A DNA stretch of 64,000 bases from Orthonyx spaldingii (Eukaryota; Chordata; Aves; Passeriformes; Orthonychidae), in the NCBI GenBank assembly GCA_013397795.1, contig VZTJ01004171.1, forward strand, positions 305,901-369,900. Reading direction: 5' to 3'. The stretch's first letter is position 1, and every line of letters starts with the position of its first letter. Below, one piece after another: positions 50,984 through 62,036 of the stretch. The notes beneath the pieces are model-generated. The model worked only from the letters and a program-made list of their open reading frames with translations, made no database searches and was not told where the DNA came from. A program made the position numbers and the translations under genes.

Positions 50984-51653
50984 GAAAAGCAGCTCTTTGT
51001 CCTTATAAAACAAAATAGTTGTTTCTGGATAAACTTATTCATTAGAACAGTTTTGAATTTCAAACAGTTTTACAGTTTTCTCCAATTTCCTTGTGGGGCC
51101 AGTCTCTGACTCACACCTCAATTAAAAATATACTTCTTAGCTGAAGAAAAGTATACTTCTAAACCTGAACCAAAGTTAGGAATATTTTTGATTGGATTAC
51201 ACAGAGTTCATTATTTTCAAGATATTTGGAGCTTTACAAAACTACCATTTTTTCAGACTCCATACTTATCTAATTTATGGCCTGAAGAGATAAGGTAACT
51301 GAGGTGCTAATCTTTCAGTGTTGTTGGACTTCTTGTTAGTAAAGCCATATTCTTGTTTTCCTCATCAAAAAGAGTATAATAGATTTGCTCTAAAACTGTT
51401 CAGTGGTATCACTTAATATTGCAAAAAAAAAAAAGAAATTAAAATTCAGAACTTCATGAAGTAGACACTGTACAAGTCACGTAGAGTTAATCAAAGGCAA
51501 ACCTTTCAAAGAGACCGAAGCAGATTAAGGTCTGAATTTGGAAAGAACTGAAAGTATCTGCCTCCCTTTGCTTTATACAGCCAGAGAAATATCTTCTCTA
51601 TGGTAATACTTTTAATACTTGATGAAGGACATTTACAAACACTTTTCGTTCAC

Positions 51654-51758
51654 CTGTCCCACAGGCTCTTCCAAATGTCTGTACTTCTACAGTATTTATT
51701 CTGCATAACACCACATGACACACTTCAAGGGTATCTCTTAGCAAGAGCAAAGTGCTTA
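51654..51758 (-). CDS. weak candidate exon, unknown protein
   Basis: Acceptor ATTCTCTGGGTTTTTGAAAACTGTCAG and donor GGGACAG/GTGAAC bound 105 bases with one phase open throughout (1 to 1), giving STLLLLRDTLEVCHVVLCRI and NTVEVQTFGRACGT. The end phase fits 50828-50948, where the junction codon would be Glu. The alternation of hydrophobic and polar residues suggests helices. Thirty-four codons are within reach of chance, so the joint phase and splice evidence is suggestive only. Confidence 0.24.
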
Positions 51759-52448
51759 CTGACAGTTTTCAAAAACCCAGAGAATATTACTTTAGGAAGA
51801 AATTAAGATAGGTATGTCTCTCTTGCTGAGACTGCTCAAAAAAATGACAATTTTTCCTATCAGTGTTAATCGATTTCTTCTCTTACTCAACACTAAGTCA
51901 CAATTCTGTTTGGTACCCTGTAATCATTTCTACAACAGCCAGTTATGACATCACAAAGGTGCAACTATTTAGTGAACAATACAGGAGTCTATTCGATCTC
52001 CTGTAGTTCTATGCTCACACTAATATTTCTGGTAGTTACAAAAGAATAAATAACCAGAAAGCCAGTTCCTGTGTCACAGGACAGCTCCACCCATGATCTA
52101 GGCCTTTTGTGCTTCCAGTTGGAGGGGGAGGGCAGAAGTGAGCAGTGGAATGGTTTTAGCTAGTCAACTAAACTGGAGAATACCAGTCCCGAACCACAAC
52201 AAGTTAATATTTTACTTTTTAAGCAAGAAAAAGTAAAATCTAAAATAAGGCAAATACCACACAAAATTAAAAGCTGACATGTCATGGGAAAAAAAAAAGA
52301 AAAACACCCAAACTTTCAACCAGCATCTAAGGGTCTTTTTCCCTTCAACATCCAAGTGTTATGTAGCACCAGGGTTATTTGACCAAACATAAGAAACATG
52401 AAGTTTTACTTGGTTTCCACTACAACTTTTGTTTATAGGTACAGGCTG

Positions 52449-52544
52449 TTTATCACAAAGAGCATGATTCTTACAGGTGCATATTTACTTGGGTTATTTA
52501 TCAGACAGAGTATGATTCTTAGAGGTGCATATTTACTTGGGATT
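52449..52544. repeat. tandem duplication, 48-base unit, two copies
   Basis: Unit 1 (52449-52496) and unit 2 (52497-52544) share TTTATCA, AGAG-ATGATTCTTA, and AGGTGCATATTTACTTGGG, with about five differences. A third partial start (TTTATCA) follows at 52544. Because 48 is divisible by three, a plus-strand frame (52398-52589) shows a repeated 16-residue unit, but no gene is implied. Confidence 0.9.
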
Positions 52545-52630
52545 TTATCAAAATCTAACCAGATTTCATCAGAAATTGTGCTGGAATAGTCACCTTATGT
52601 TCCAAACAAAACCAGCAGCAGTGCAATTAC

Positions 52631-52702
52631 CTTGTAGTAATTACTTTTTCCAACACTAAACCTAAAATGCAAGCTGTTCATATCAAATCCATCCATAATG
52701 CC
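52631..52702 (-). CDS. weak candidate exon, unknown protein
   Basis: Acceptor CAGCTCAAGCATTTTTTCCAG and donor CTACAAG/GTAATT are both good and enclose exactly 24 codons, phase 0 to 0: GIMDGFDMNSLHFRFSVG followed by KSNYYK. Its phase does not connect directly with 51654-51758, so at least one further exon would have to lie between. The peptide looks natural but is too short to judge. Confidence 0.2.
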
Positions 52703-55700
52703 CTGGAAAAAATGCTTGAGCTGTTACACCAGATTCTGTGTAATAAAGGCCATTATCACAGCTCTGCGTCTCAGAAACACTAACCAGTAGTTGAAAAAAT
52801 GATGGTGAGCAGTATTAAATCTGCCATTTAGAGAATAATGTTTTAAAATAGATTCCAGGGCTTGGATTATGCCCAACAGTTCTAGCAGCTTTCAGAAACT
52901 AATTTGTAATACCACTACCATTTTCACTGCTCAGGAACTGAAAATGAACAGGTTGTCCTGTTCCCCTTTTTGGCTCATAGAGGAACTTTTGCTGACGGGA
53001 ATGTTGAACCCAAGCCATTGTTTTGATTGATTTAATGCTAGAAAAAGGAGCACCCCTACCAAATTATTCCTCCTTGCCCCATAACTTTCAGCTGTGCACT
53101 GGAATCCCAACCTTTTCCGTCATATCATAATTTGACTGAAGCAAAAATACAACGTTAGTTATTTTCTGCCTAGTTTTAACAACCACATGGGTTTGCAGAA
53201 CACAGCTGAAACAAGGAGTTCAGAAAAACACCAAACATACTGTTTTTTCCCCCACTTACTGTCTCCTTAAATTTTTTTACATTGTCTTAAATTAACATCT
53301 GATGTAGAAAGAACACCAAGATGTTGACAGCATCTGGACAGGGCATAACAGCATGTGCCTAGGCAGCTCTTAGAGTATTCCATGAGGTATATTGAATCCA
53401 GAGAATCTAGTGTCAGGGAATCACATATCACTAAAAAGCCAAGTGCCAATAACCACACTGCTTCTGAACTTTTTTCTGAAGACTTCCACTGCTTACTTTT
53501 CACTGTTCATATGCGTATGTGAAAGTCTTAAACCTATGCCATTCTTAAGCCTTGGATCTGTTACAATAAGCTGTATGCTTCACATACCACATAAGTTCCT
53601 CAGCAACACTAAAAGAAGGAGCAGTACAAACACATTCTGAAAAGAAACTGTTGTTGTGACAACTGACTGAAAGTGTTTCAGGCCTAATAGGCAAACTATT
53701 AAAGCCAGCTTTGTTACTGCACAATCCAAGACCATTCAAACCCTTTGTATAAACCTGCCAGTCAAGCATACCCACCTCATTTATCACAGTTGTCACCATA
53801 GCTCATAGTTTCTTGGGGGATATTTTTCTGCCCTCTTAAGAAAAAACACACAGTAACCTTGGGCTAGGTTTCAACTACTTTGCCTATCAGTCTCCCTTTC
53901 CAATGACTACTTTTATCCTAAATCCATTTTGCATATTACCAGGTTAACAGAAGTGAAGACTGTACAAAGCATGGAACTGTCACCTCTCTAAAAAACAGCC
54001 AGAGGTGCATCCGTGATGTGCAAAGTTGAAGAGCCCAGCACATGGGATGCTGCACCAAGTGCCAAACCTTCTATGCACCAAAACAGCTAAACTCTTTCAA
54101 AATGGAAATAATGGTGTTTTTCTCACTTTATGAAAATTAGTGAAACTTACGAACTTAGAGCATCAGAAGTACATAAACAACAGCAAATAAATGGATTCAA
54201 GTGCATTTGATTTCAAAGCAGAAAAATTTTCACAAAAATACACAACCTAGAGAAACACCTTACTTTAGAACTCTGCAAGCCTATTTTTTGTTAATATTGA
54301 TTTTTCTTGGACAGAATTCACAGAGTTGAAAGGCATATTTGCAACCTTTTCTACAATCTGGCTCTATTTGCTTAAGTGCCATAATCCATCTGCAGTCTTA
54401 GTATTTAACTGTAAGTGGATGGTATTTATTCAGCTAGTACATTTTTTCTGACATTTATATTACCTCAAAGGACAACACTGCCTTTGGAAATTCTATTTCA
54501 GATTGAGTTAATTGAACTTTTGAAGGCATGGTAATCATGTCATGAATCAGCAGCATTGGTTATGACTTTGAAGAGGTGACGTATCATAGAAATTGATTTT
54601 TTTTCAGCTTCAGTGAAAAGGATTCAAGTTGCATAAGAAAATAAATCAACTTTAAGTGAACCAGACTGCTAGAGGTATAACCTCTAAATGCCCCACTCCC
54701 ACAATGTGTGTACACACACAGACTTTGAAGATGGCTTGTCTTTATGAAAAGAACTAAAGCTATTCTAAATGCAGGTTTACTACTTTTATTGAGTATCTCA
54801 GGCTAATAATCAGAGTATCTGAAAAACTAAATATATTACAATTCTGTGCATTATATACTCACGGTAAATAATTTATTCTGAAGTAATCATTAGCTCTGGA
54901 CATTCTCTGCTGAAAAAAAACTGTGGAATTTAAACCAAGTTACTTGTAATTGATGAAGTTTCTTATTTAGAGATCATTAACCTAAATTCAGATCATGTGA
55001 AGCAGCAAACAAAAATTAAAGTCAGTTTTCTGTCTAAAAGGAATTGGTATTCTCAAAGGTCAATCATGAAGACGTAACAAATCTGCTCCTTCTATAGATA
55101 ATACAAGCTATCTCCCAACTGTCTCCAAAAAAATTTACAGTCCATAAGGAAAAGCAAGTTCTTCTGCTGCATAACACTATTAATGTGTATAACACTAATA
55201 ATGTGAATTTTCTAAAGAAGTCCACAGACTAAGAAAAAGTTGAAAATAACTGATCTAGAATAACAACTGTCTACTGGATTTTCCTGAGAGATTTTGGCAG
55301 GCAGGAAAAACATTAGTCACTGCAGCAGCCCAAAATCTCTCAACCTTGTGGAGAGGAAGCATGGGCAGGGGAAGAGCTGCTGGAAGATGGTAAAAAAAAA
55401 GTTGAAAGGACACCTGTTCTGAAGATTAGATTTGTGTTTTCAATAAAATATTTGTATATATTATATTGATTTTTTTTTGAAGGATGAGTTGAAGAACAGG
55501 CCTCTTCAGAATTTCCAAAACCCTTCAAGCAGTTTTGCTTCCTTTTTTTCTGCTCCAACAATAATTTGATGGTTCATGGCATATTGGAACAGTTTCAATA
55601 AAAGAATGTCAAGTGCCTCCAAACAAATTAGCAAAAGCCTTCAACTCCAACATTCACCTGTGTGGAAAAAGTAGGGTAAAATCCCTCACACTCTGAAAGA

Positions 55701-58427
55701 CAGGGGATCTCAGACTACCATACCTTTGAAAAACAGAGTGACAATATTAAGCAAAAGGAATTCAAGCACATGCCTGCGGTGTATCAAAGAAGAGGCTTAT
55801 TGAAGGTATCCTCTCTCAGTAAACTCCTGAAGGACCCTTTTGTGAGGATCTGGAGCAGGACGGTGCCAGGTCACCTGTGATACAATGGAGGCAAACTTTC
55901 TGTCCATGCTTAGATGTCCAGAAAACTTTAACTGAAGGCAAGTTTGGCAGCATCATGTCAGGAAGTAATTCCAGTTGGGCACTCCATTCCATAGCTGAGA
56001 CCCAAGGGCTTTTGAGACTCTGGATCTAAGAGAGTATGCTATTTCACTGTAGACTAACAAAGCTTAAACTTTCCATGGCATGCAGCAATAATACATTAGA
56101 TCATGTGCTCTACCTTTATTACAAGAAAAGATTGCTTTGAAAATATTTGAGATCAAATACAAATGTCTGCTGGGACCAAGTCCCGATTCCTAACATTTCA
56201 GGGAGAACTAGCCAAAGCACAAATAATTATAAATTAAAATTCTCATTTTATGGCTCACCCAGGCATATGAATCCATCTTTTACATCTTCTAGAAAGGCAG
56301 GCATTACTAGAAGTAAATAATGTGTTTTCATCAAAGATGGACATTTTGTGTAAAAAGAATCTGCAAGTTATATCATCAGGGACAATCTAGGGGAAAATAA
56401 ACAGAAAACTGGAAAGCAATTACTACATAAACCATGAAAAGAAACTTTAAAATGTACCACAGTTTAAGAAGACAATTTACATTACATCCTGTTTACCAGT
56501 ATGTAAACCAATGCTCTATTATTTCTAATAATTCACAATTAAATAACAAGTATGCCCTATTCTGAAACAAATAGTTAATTTAAGCTGACTAAAAGATGAA
56601 AAATCAATATGCTCTCACCACACAGGGCCATCACTCAGCAATTAACAGACTTCTGGGAAGATATACTTGCAAGTTAAATACAGGTTATTTCCTAGAACTT
56701 CATTGATGCATAAGCTAAGGAAACAATATTATTAAAGATCTCTGTCCAGTCTCACTGCTCAAATTAATCTCCCCAATAATAACCAACACTCCTTTTGAAA
56801 GTGAATATTTTTTAAGGGAAAAAACATTGGAAAATTATTTAGTTATTTGGTTTACAGTTAATTTACACCTTTTCTTAATGAAGCACCAGTATGTTCCATT
56901 ACACAGACATCCCACTATGCCTAAGGAAAATTCTGCTTGCTGTAGCAGCAGGGCACAGCAATGGCAAACACACAGGAAAACTTTGTGCACCTTGAATGAG
57001 GGCAGGATGTCATCAGCTACGGTGTGTTAACAGTTATTCCTGGAAATGAATGAAGGAAAAACCCAAACGAAGCAAAACAGTGACTGATGCCAGAATTAAT
57101 TAGACAACAAAAACCTCCATCAGCTTATGACAAGAACTTAACAGGAGGAGATACATGAGATAATAGTGAAATAAGTAACTAAATTGTTTCAGGGCAGTTC
57201 TCAGCAAAAATGCTTGTAAGTCTTCCAGGACTAAATTACTTAATGCAAAGGCAGTGGCAGAGTCTCTGCACCCTGCACAGTTAATTACAGCCTAAACAAT
57301 TTACCTGAAATAATTGTTGAAAGTAGCTTGTTTCCTTTAACTTTCATGTTTTCTCATTTCTGACTTTATTGAATATAGATATACTTGACCAGACCGACAC
57401 AACATTTGGATCTGGAACCTACTGATGCCTGCAATGCTGACAGCAACAATGAGTAACTGTAGGTGTTTCACAGCTAAGTATTTTTCCTGATCATTACTAC
57501 ATAACATTTTTAGAAGTAGTTAAGATTCAGCTTTGTTTTTCATTAAATACCAGGTTTCTCTTGAACACCTTGTTTTCTCATTTCTTCAAAAGGTACTCTC
57601 TTGAGAAGCTATATTCATTTGAGCAGAACCTGCTTTTACTGTGAACACGGGACCTTAACAAGAAAGCTAATATATGTTATTTTCTCTTGCAGATAATCAC
57701 AATCTTCTTTTAACAATAAGAAGTTTCAACACCATGTTTCCCTCCCAGAAAAGTAAAGTTACACACCTCACTGTTTGAAGAGTACAGTGACAAATTTTTC
57801 TATGCTCTCATGGACCTTTCTCACACTTAGCATCCGAATGTCAAGATGACGTTCTTTTTAAGTTCCTTAATAAGGGACTTATATAAAAGACAGCTTGATT
57901 CTCTCAACCAGTCTTCAAGAGCAAGAAACATGCAGTCAACAGTAAACTGTATATATGTATATGTGTTTGCTTTTTTACAGTCATATCTATATTTTTGCTA
58001 TCTTACAAGGATTTGCACTGTGCCAGTTGCATTTCAAGATTGTGAAATACATACCTTGGGAGGTGGCGGGGTAGGAAATAAACCACACAAAATGAAATAG
58101 GGAAATCTACCTCTGTATTAAATACATAATGAACATAATTTATACTTAAATATTTTCCTTGGTTTATCTTGAATGCCAGAGATCTATTTTAGCAAAACTG
58201 TAGGAAATTTATTTTAATATCATATATAAATGTCCATTAATTTACTGGAAACATTAAGGAGATAAAAAAACCCAAAGCCATTCTCCATCATTTTATACCT
58301 TAGTCACTCACAGTGAACATGACAGGTTTCTACAACAGAAACATAACAGTAAACAATACAATGACCAATAGACATGACAAACTCAGACTTCGAGTGAATT
58401 CCCATAACCAGAAGGTTACTGTAAAGA
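52703..58427. other. AT-rich stretch, no gene supported
   Basis: Plus- and minus-strand open frames reach 84 codons without recognisable domains. Short exon-like pieces with good splice signals occur on the minus strand (53588-53636, 55658-55692, 55724-55773, 56259-56288, 58007-58054), but each is under 51 bases. No repeats other than short A/T runs were found. Confidence 0.4.
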
Positions 58428-58430
58428 TTT

Positions 58431-58499
<69 letters not shown>
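58428..58499. repeat. T13 followed by an uninterrupted G59
   Basis: Positions 58428-58440 are T and 58441-58499 are G, with no interruption. On the minus strand this reads as poly-proline in an open frame, a pure artefact. A run of 59 G could form stacked quadruplexes. It may also be a base-calling or gap-closing artefact, because such runs are very rare and hard to sequence. Confidence 0.95.
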
Positions 58500-58500
<1 letters not shown>

Positions 58501-61350
58501 TTAAAAATAGAGTTGAGAAATCCAAGTATTTTCAAAGCCTTAAGTAAAACTCCTCCCAAGAATGTGCAACACTGCCTGGTCAGTTAAAAGTCAGTGTCCT
58601 AAAATTAGAATGCATATAAAGGAAATTTAAAAAATTAGGAAAATAAAAATGGGGTACTGGGGGCAAGCAGAAGTCACATTTGTGACTGAAAAAATCTCAT
58701 CTTTAAAATCTTCTTCCAATTTCTTGAGCCTTTCTTGTAGGTAGAAATAAAGTTCTATGTTCTTGCAAAGCACACTTTTCTTCTGATCTTTATGGTTACC
58801 TTTGCTTTTATGTTTTAATGGAACTTTAAAAAGATAATTAGAGCCTACTGCCTTCTCTACATAGGCAACTAGTATATTTTTGAGTTGAAAATTATTTTCT
58901 CCTAGCCAAAATCCAAAAAAGTGATTGGATACAAAAGTACAGACAAGCTCCTTATTGGTTCTGCTGTAAATACTACTATCTCAATTTCTACTGCTGTTCT
59001 CAGAGTAGACTGCACCACTCTGAGGGAAACGTTTACTTTAGGAAAAGAAAAATGAAATAAAATCCTCTCTAAGCCTCTAGTGCAAGTAGAATAGGTATTG
59101 TTTTCTATCAAATCAAACTTTTGGAAAGTTCTCTTTACAAAAAGAGAAATGAGAACATCTTGTCAACAGCAGAATCTTTAGCAGTATGAGCTTTCACAGA
59201 AAACTAATAAAAGTGAAAAACTGCAGCGCCATCATTTAAATCAGGTTGCCGTATGCAATGATTCCGATATTTTCTTTTAAAAAATCTACAATCAATACTA
59301 TTCCATTTCAAATGGACATAAGAAAGCTTGCACGGTAGTTTTGCACAATATAATCCTAGTAAACAGATCACATATGACGTCCCGGAGCGGACGAAGGTGG
59401 AAAAGAGCTACTTAATAAGCTTACAGTATGGAAGAAAAGGTGATAGATCCTTGGTTTTCTCCTTCCTAATGGTAGAGAAGGCTTAGTCAGTTTTGTGGAG
59501 CAAATTCTGTTGAGCAGCTCAATCACTTTCTGGGTAGAAAAACCTCCTTCCCTTTTCCCTTTAATTTTCTAACAGCTAGCCTGCATCATGAACTCTTCCA
59601 AACTCCATGGAGAGTATTTAGCCAAATGATTTCCCAGCAATCTTCTGTTTAGAGCTAATTGTTTGGGTCTAGAACACACATGTTTCCTTATCTTTAAAAA
59701 TTTGATTTGTTTTACGGAAAAAAAAAAAAAAGAATTTCCGATAGACTTAAGATGCTCATACTCCTCCAGTGGAAATCTAGCTGGCTGCCTCATATTTAAA
59801 TGTCTGTTCTAAAACACATCATGATAAAGCCTCTGTAAGACACCCATGGGAAGACTCTGGTGAATAATGACAAGATTATCTGACTGCTGGTATCTGACTG
59901 TTGCTCTAGAGTAGGAGAATGAAACATTTATGTTGATTTTTCAGTATTTACTGAGGAAAGAGTCATAAATTGAAGATTTCATTTTAATAATCCAAATAAA
60001 AGAATTTTAAAATCTCAGATTATTCAGATTTTTAAAATACATATCTTTATTTTGATGAAATTTTGATAGGTGTTATCAGAACAGGCGTTGCTTTAATTAA
60101 GAAAAAACCAAACAAACAAACCAAAACATGAGCGAAACTGATTGACATTTAAGAATATAAAACATTCTATTGTGACATCCTATGTTCCATGCAGCTACAG
60201 TCTTGTCTCAAACTCTGCCACTCCCAACTTCCTGGAGTAAGAAATTTCAGAATTTCTACGTTCTGCATGAAAAAGTAACTATTTTTACTGACTTCCTAGT
60301 GGTTTCAGGGACTGCCCCTTAATTCCAGAACCAGGGAATTTTGTAACATTTCTGCTTGTCATCTGTTTATTTCCTCCTAAGTTATCACTTTTACGAATTT
60401 GTAGACCTTGATCATATACATTTTTAAGCCTTTTCCTACCAAAATGGAGTCACTCTCGTATGGGTTAGGATTCTACCTCTCCTGAATATTTCAAGATGAA
60501 GTAGCTTTATCATACTTTTTTTTTTATCCCCAAGAGTTGAAAACCTCATGAATTTCCAAAACACCATCAGGTTATATTTTAAGCAACAAAACCAAGGGAT
60601 TATTAAACTCTTGTCATTTTAATGATGTTGTGAGCTTTATCATTCCAGCCATGTTACAAATTTTCCACTAAAACAGACATATCATGCGAAATTACATTCT
60701 GCACGTGCCTAATGAGCAAAGGTGATTTTTTTCCCTCTACACAGAGAAGAAAATATATTTGTTTCTGACATATGCTCTAGTGAAAGGTATCACATATTAT
60801 TAAATTTCAAGTTTCAAATGTAGTTGAACTTGCTTTTAAAATACGTGTAGGAGCAATATTCATTCAAATCATGAGACCACTTCTTCCTTGAAGAAAAATA
60901 GAGGACTGCTTACGTTCTTATTATGCACACTGGTTCTGTATGCATCATGAATGCAACATCTACAAAATTGAGTATTTCAATTACTTTAGGGGATTGAGAG
61001 AATATAGCAGTTGGATGATAGAGGACAATCTTCTTTACATAGTCTTTAAACAGCCTTTTAGATAGCACATATGTTCATCTGAAGGAGTTTAGACAGATCT
61101 TTCCATTCATTTCATACCATAAAAGTAACTATCTCCCCTCAGAATGAATTTTAGTACAAACTAAATTATGTAAGAACAAGTATTTGAGCAGAGTAGACTA
61201 AGAGCCTGCCCATTCAGCATGCAGCATATGAATTTATAGCACATTCAGCCTAACAATGAAGGACTGATACATTTTCCTAAAAGAATAAAAGTTGCCAAAC
61301 ACACTCTGCTAAACTGTCGTTAAGACCTGCAATTTTTCTTAGAGTTTGTA
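58500..61350. other. AT-rich stretch with a small CpG cluster
   Basis: No gene supported. At 59375-59393 four CpG dinucleotides fall within about 16 bases in TGACGTCCCGGAGCGGACG, which includes a TGACGTCC word close to the cAMP-response element. The surrounding sequence is CpG-poor. Short minus-strand exon-like pieces (60440-60481, 60914-60959) are not distinguishable from chance. Confidence 0.4.
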
Positions 61351-61377
61351 AACAAAGAAAGCCTAAAGCTGCCAAGT

Positions 61378-61745
61378 AAGGCTGACAAGGAGCTGCCAAA
61401 GCAAGAGATGGGCTACGGAAAATTCTTTTTATAGGTCTTGGGTTAAGGCTGAGATGAAGGTATAGAATCAATATTGAGAAAACAACACACCCTAGGGCTG
61501 CAGTACAAGTAGGGCTAAAAGGCCTGCCAAAGGGGAAGGCTGACAGAAGAAATTTTCCCTGAAACCTCTCTCTGTGGGTCATGGCTGTTTGTCCAAGGTA
61601 AAGACTTATCTGATCATCTAGTTAAGGCTGGCAGGGAGAGGTTGCCAAAGAGATCCCAGAGCTACAGTATGTATAGGGCCAGAAAAAGGCTGCCAAAGGA
61701 AATGTCCCCTCACAGCTCCTTTCTCTGGGTAATGCCTGTTGGTCT
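61378..61745 (+). repeat. diverged tandem repeat, two main units
   Basis: Unit 1 (about 61378-61582) and unit 2 (about 61624-61745) share the order AAGGCTG-CA-GGAG, GCCAAAG, GGGCTGCAGTA / AGAGCTACAGTA, AGTAGGG / TATAGGG, CCTGCCAAAGG / GCTGCCAAAGG, CTCTCTCTGTGGGTCATGGC / CTCCTTTCTCTGGGTAATGC, and TGTTTG / TGTTGG. AAGGCTG recurs five times in the block. Unit 1 has an extra segment of roughly 70 bases. It may be an unnamed local duplication or two copies of an old dispersed repeat. Confidence 0.65.
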
Positions 61746-61958
61746 CATGTTAACGTTCAATAAGCTTTACAGTCGTAGATACTTCAGAAAGAGAATGGTC
61801 TTACCATCATAAAGTGGTTCTACAACCTATGGCACTAATCTTAGCTCTAGCAGAACTCAAAGAATTTTTCTGTTGTTACCTTGACTCTGCAGTGCCATCT
61901 TAGTTTTGATAAAAGACCCTTCCAGATGAAAATACCAAGTCCATTCACAATTACATAC

Positions 61959-62036
61959 CTGAGGGATGAATAACATTGGAAACACTCTCCCCCATGTAAC
62001 TGCATTGTTCTCAACTCTGCAGACTTGTTTTAATTC
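61959..62036 (-). CDS. weak candidate exon, unknown protein
   Basis: A near-perfect donor (CCCTCAG/GTATGT) and a usable acceptor (AATAAGAATCTCTAG) bound 78 bases, 26 codons in phase 0 to 0: ELKQVCRVENNAVTWGRV then FPMLFIPQ. The frame ends upstream in a stop just before the acceptor, so the boundary is consistent. It is the strongest splice-bounded frame to the right of 52 kb, but its length cannot exclude chance. Confidence 0.22.

Noticed and set aside
55801..55931. Minus-strand stretch open in more than one frame and reading like a conserved peptide
   Set aside because: Two frames are equally open, the in-frame continuation lacks a donor, and I could not decide between an exon and an old repeat.
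58304..58525. Minus-strand open frame with a long poly-proline run
   Set aside because: It is only the translation of the G59 homopolymer.
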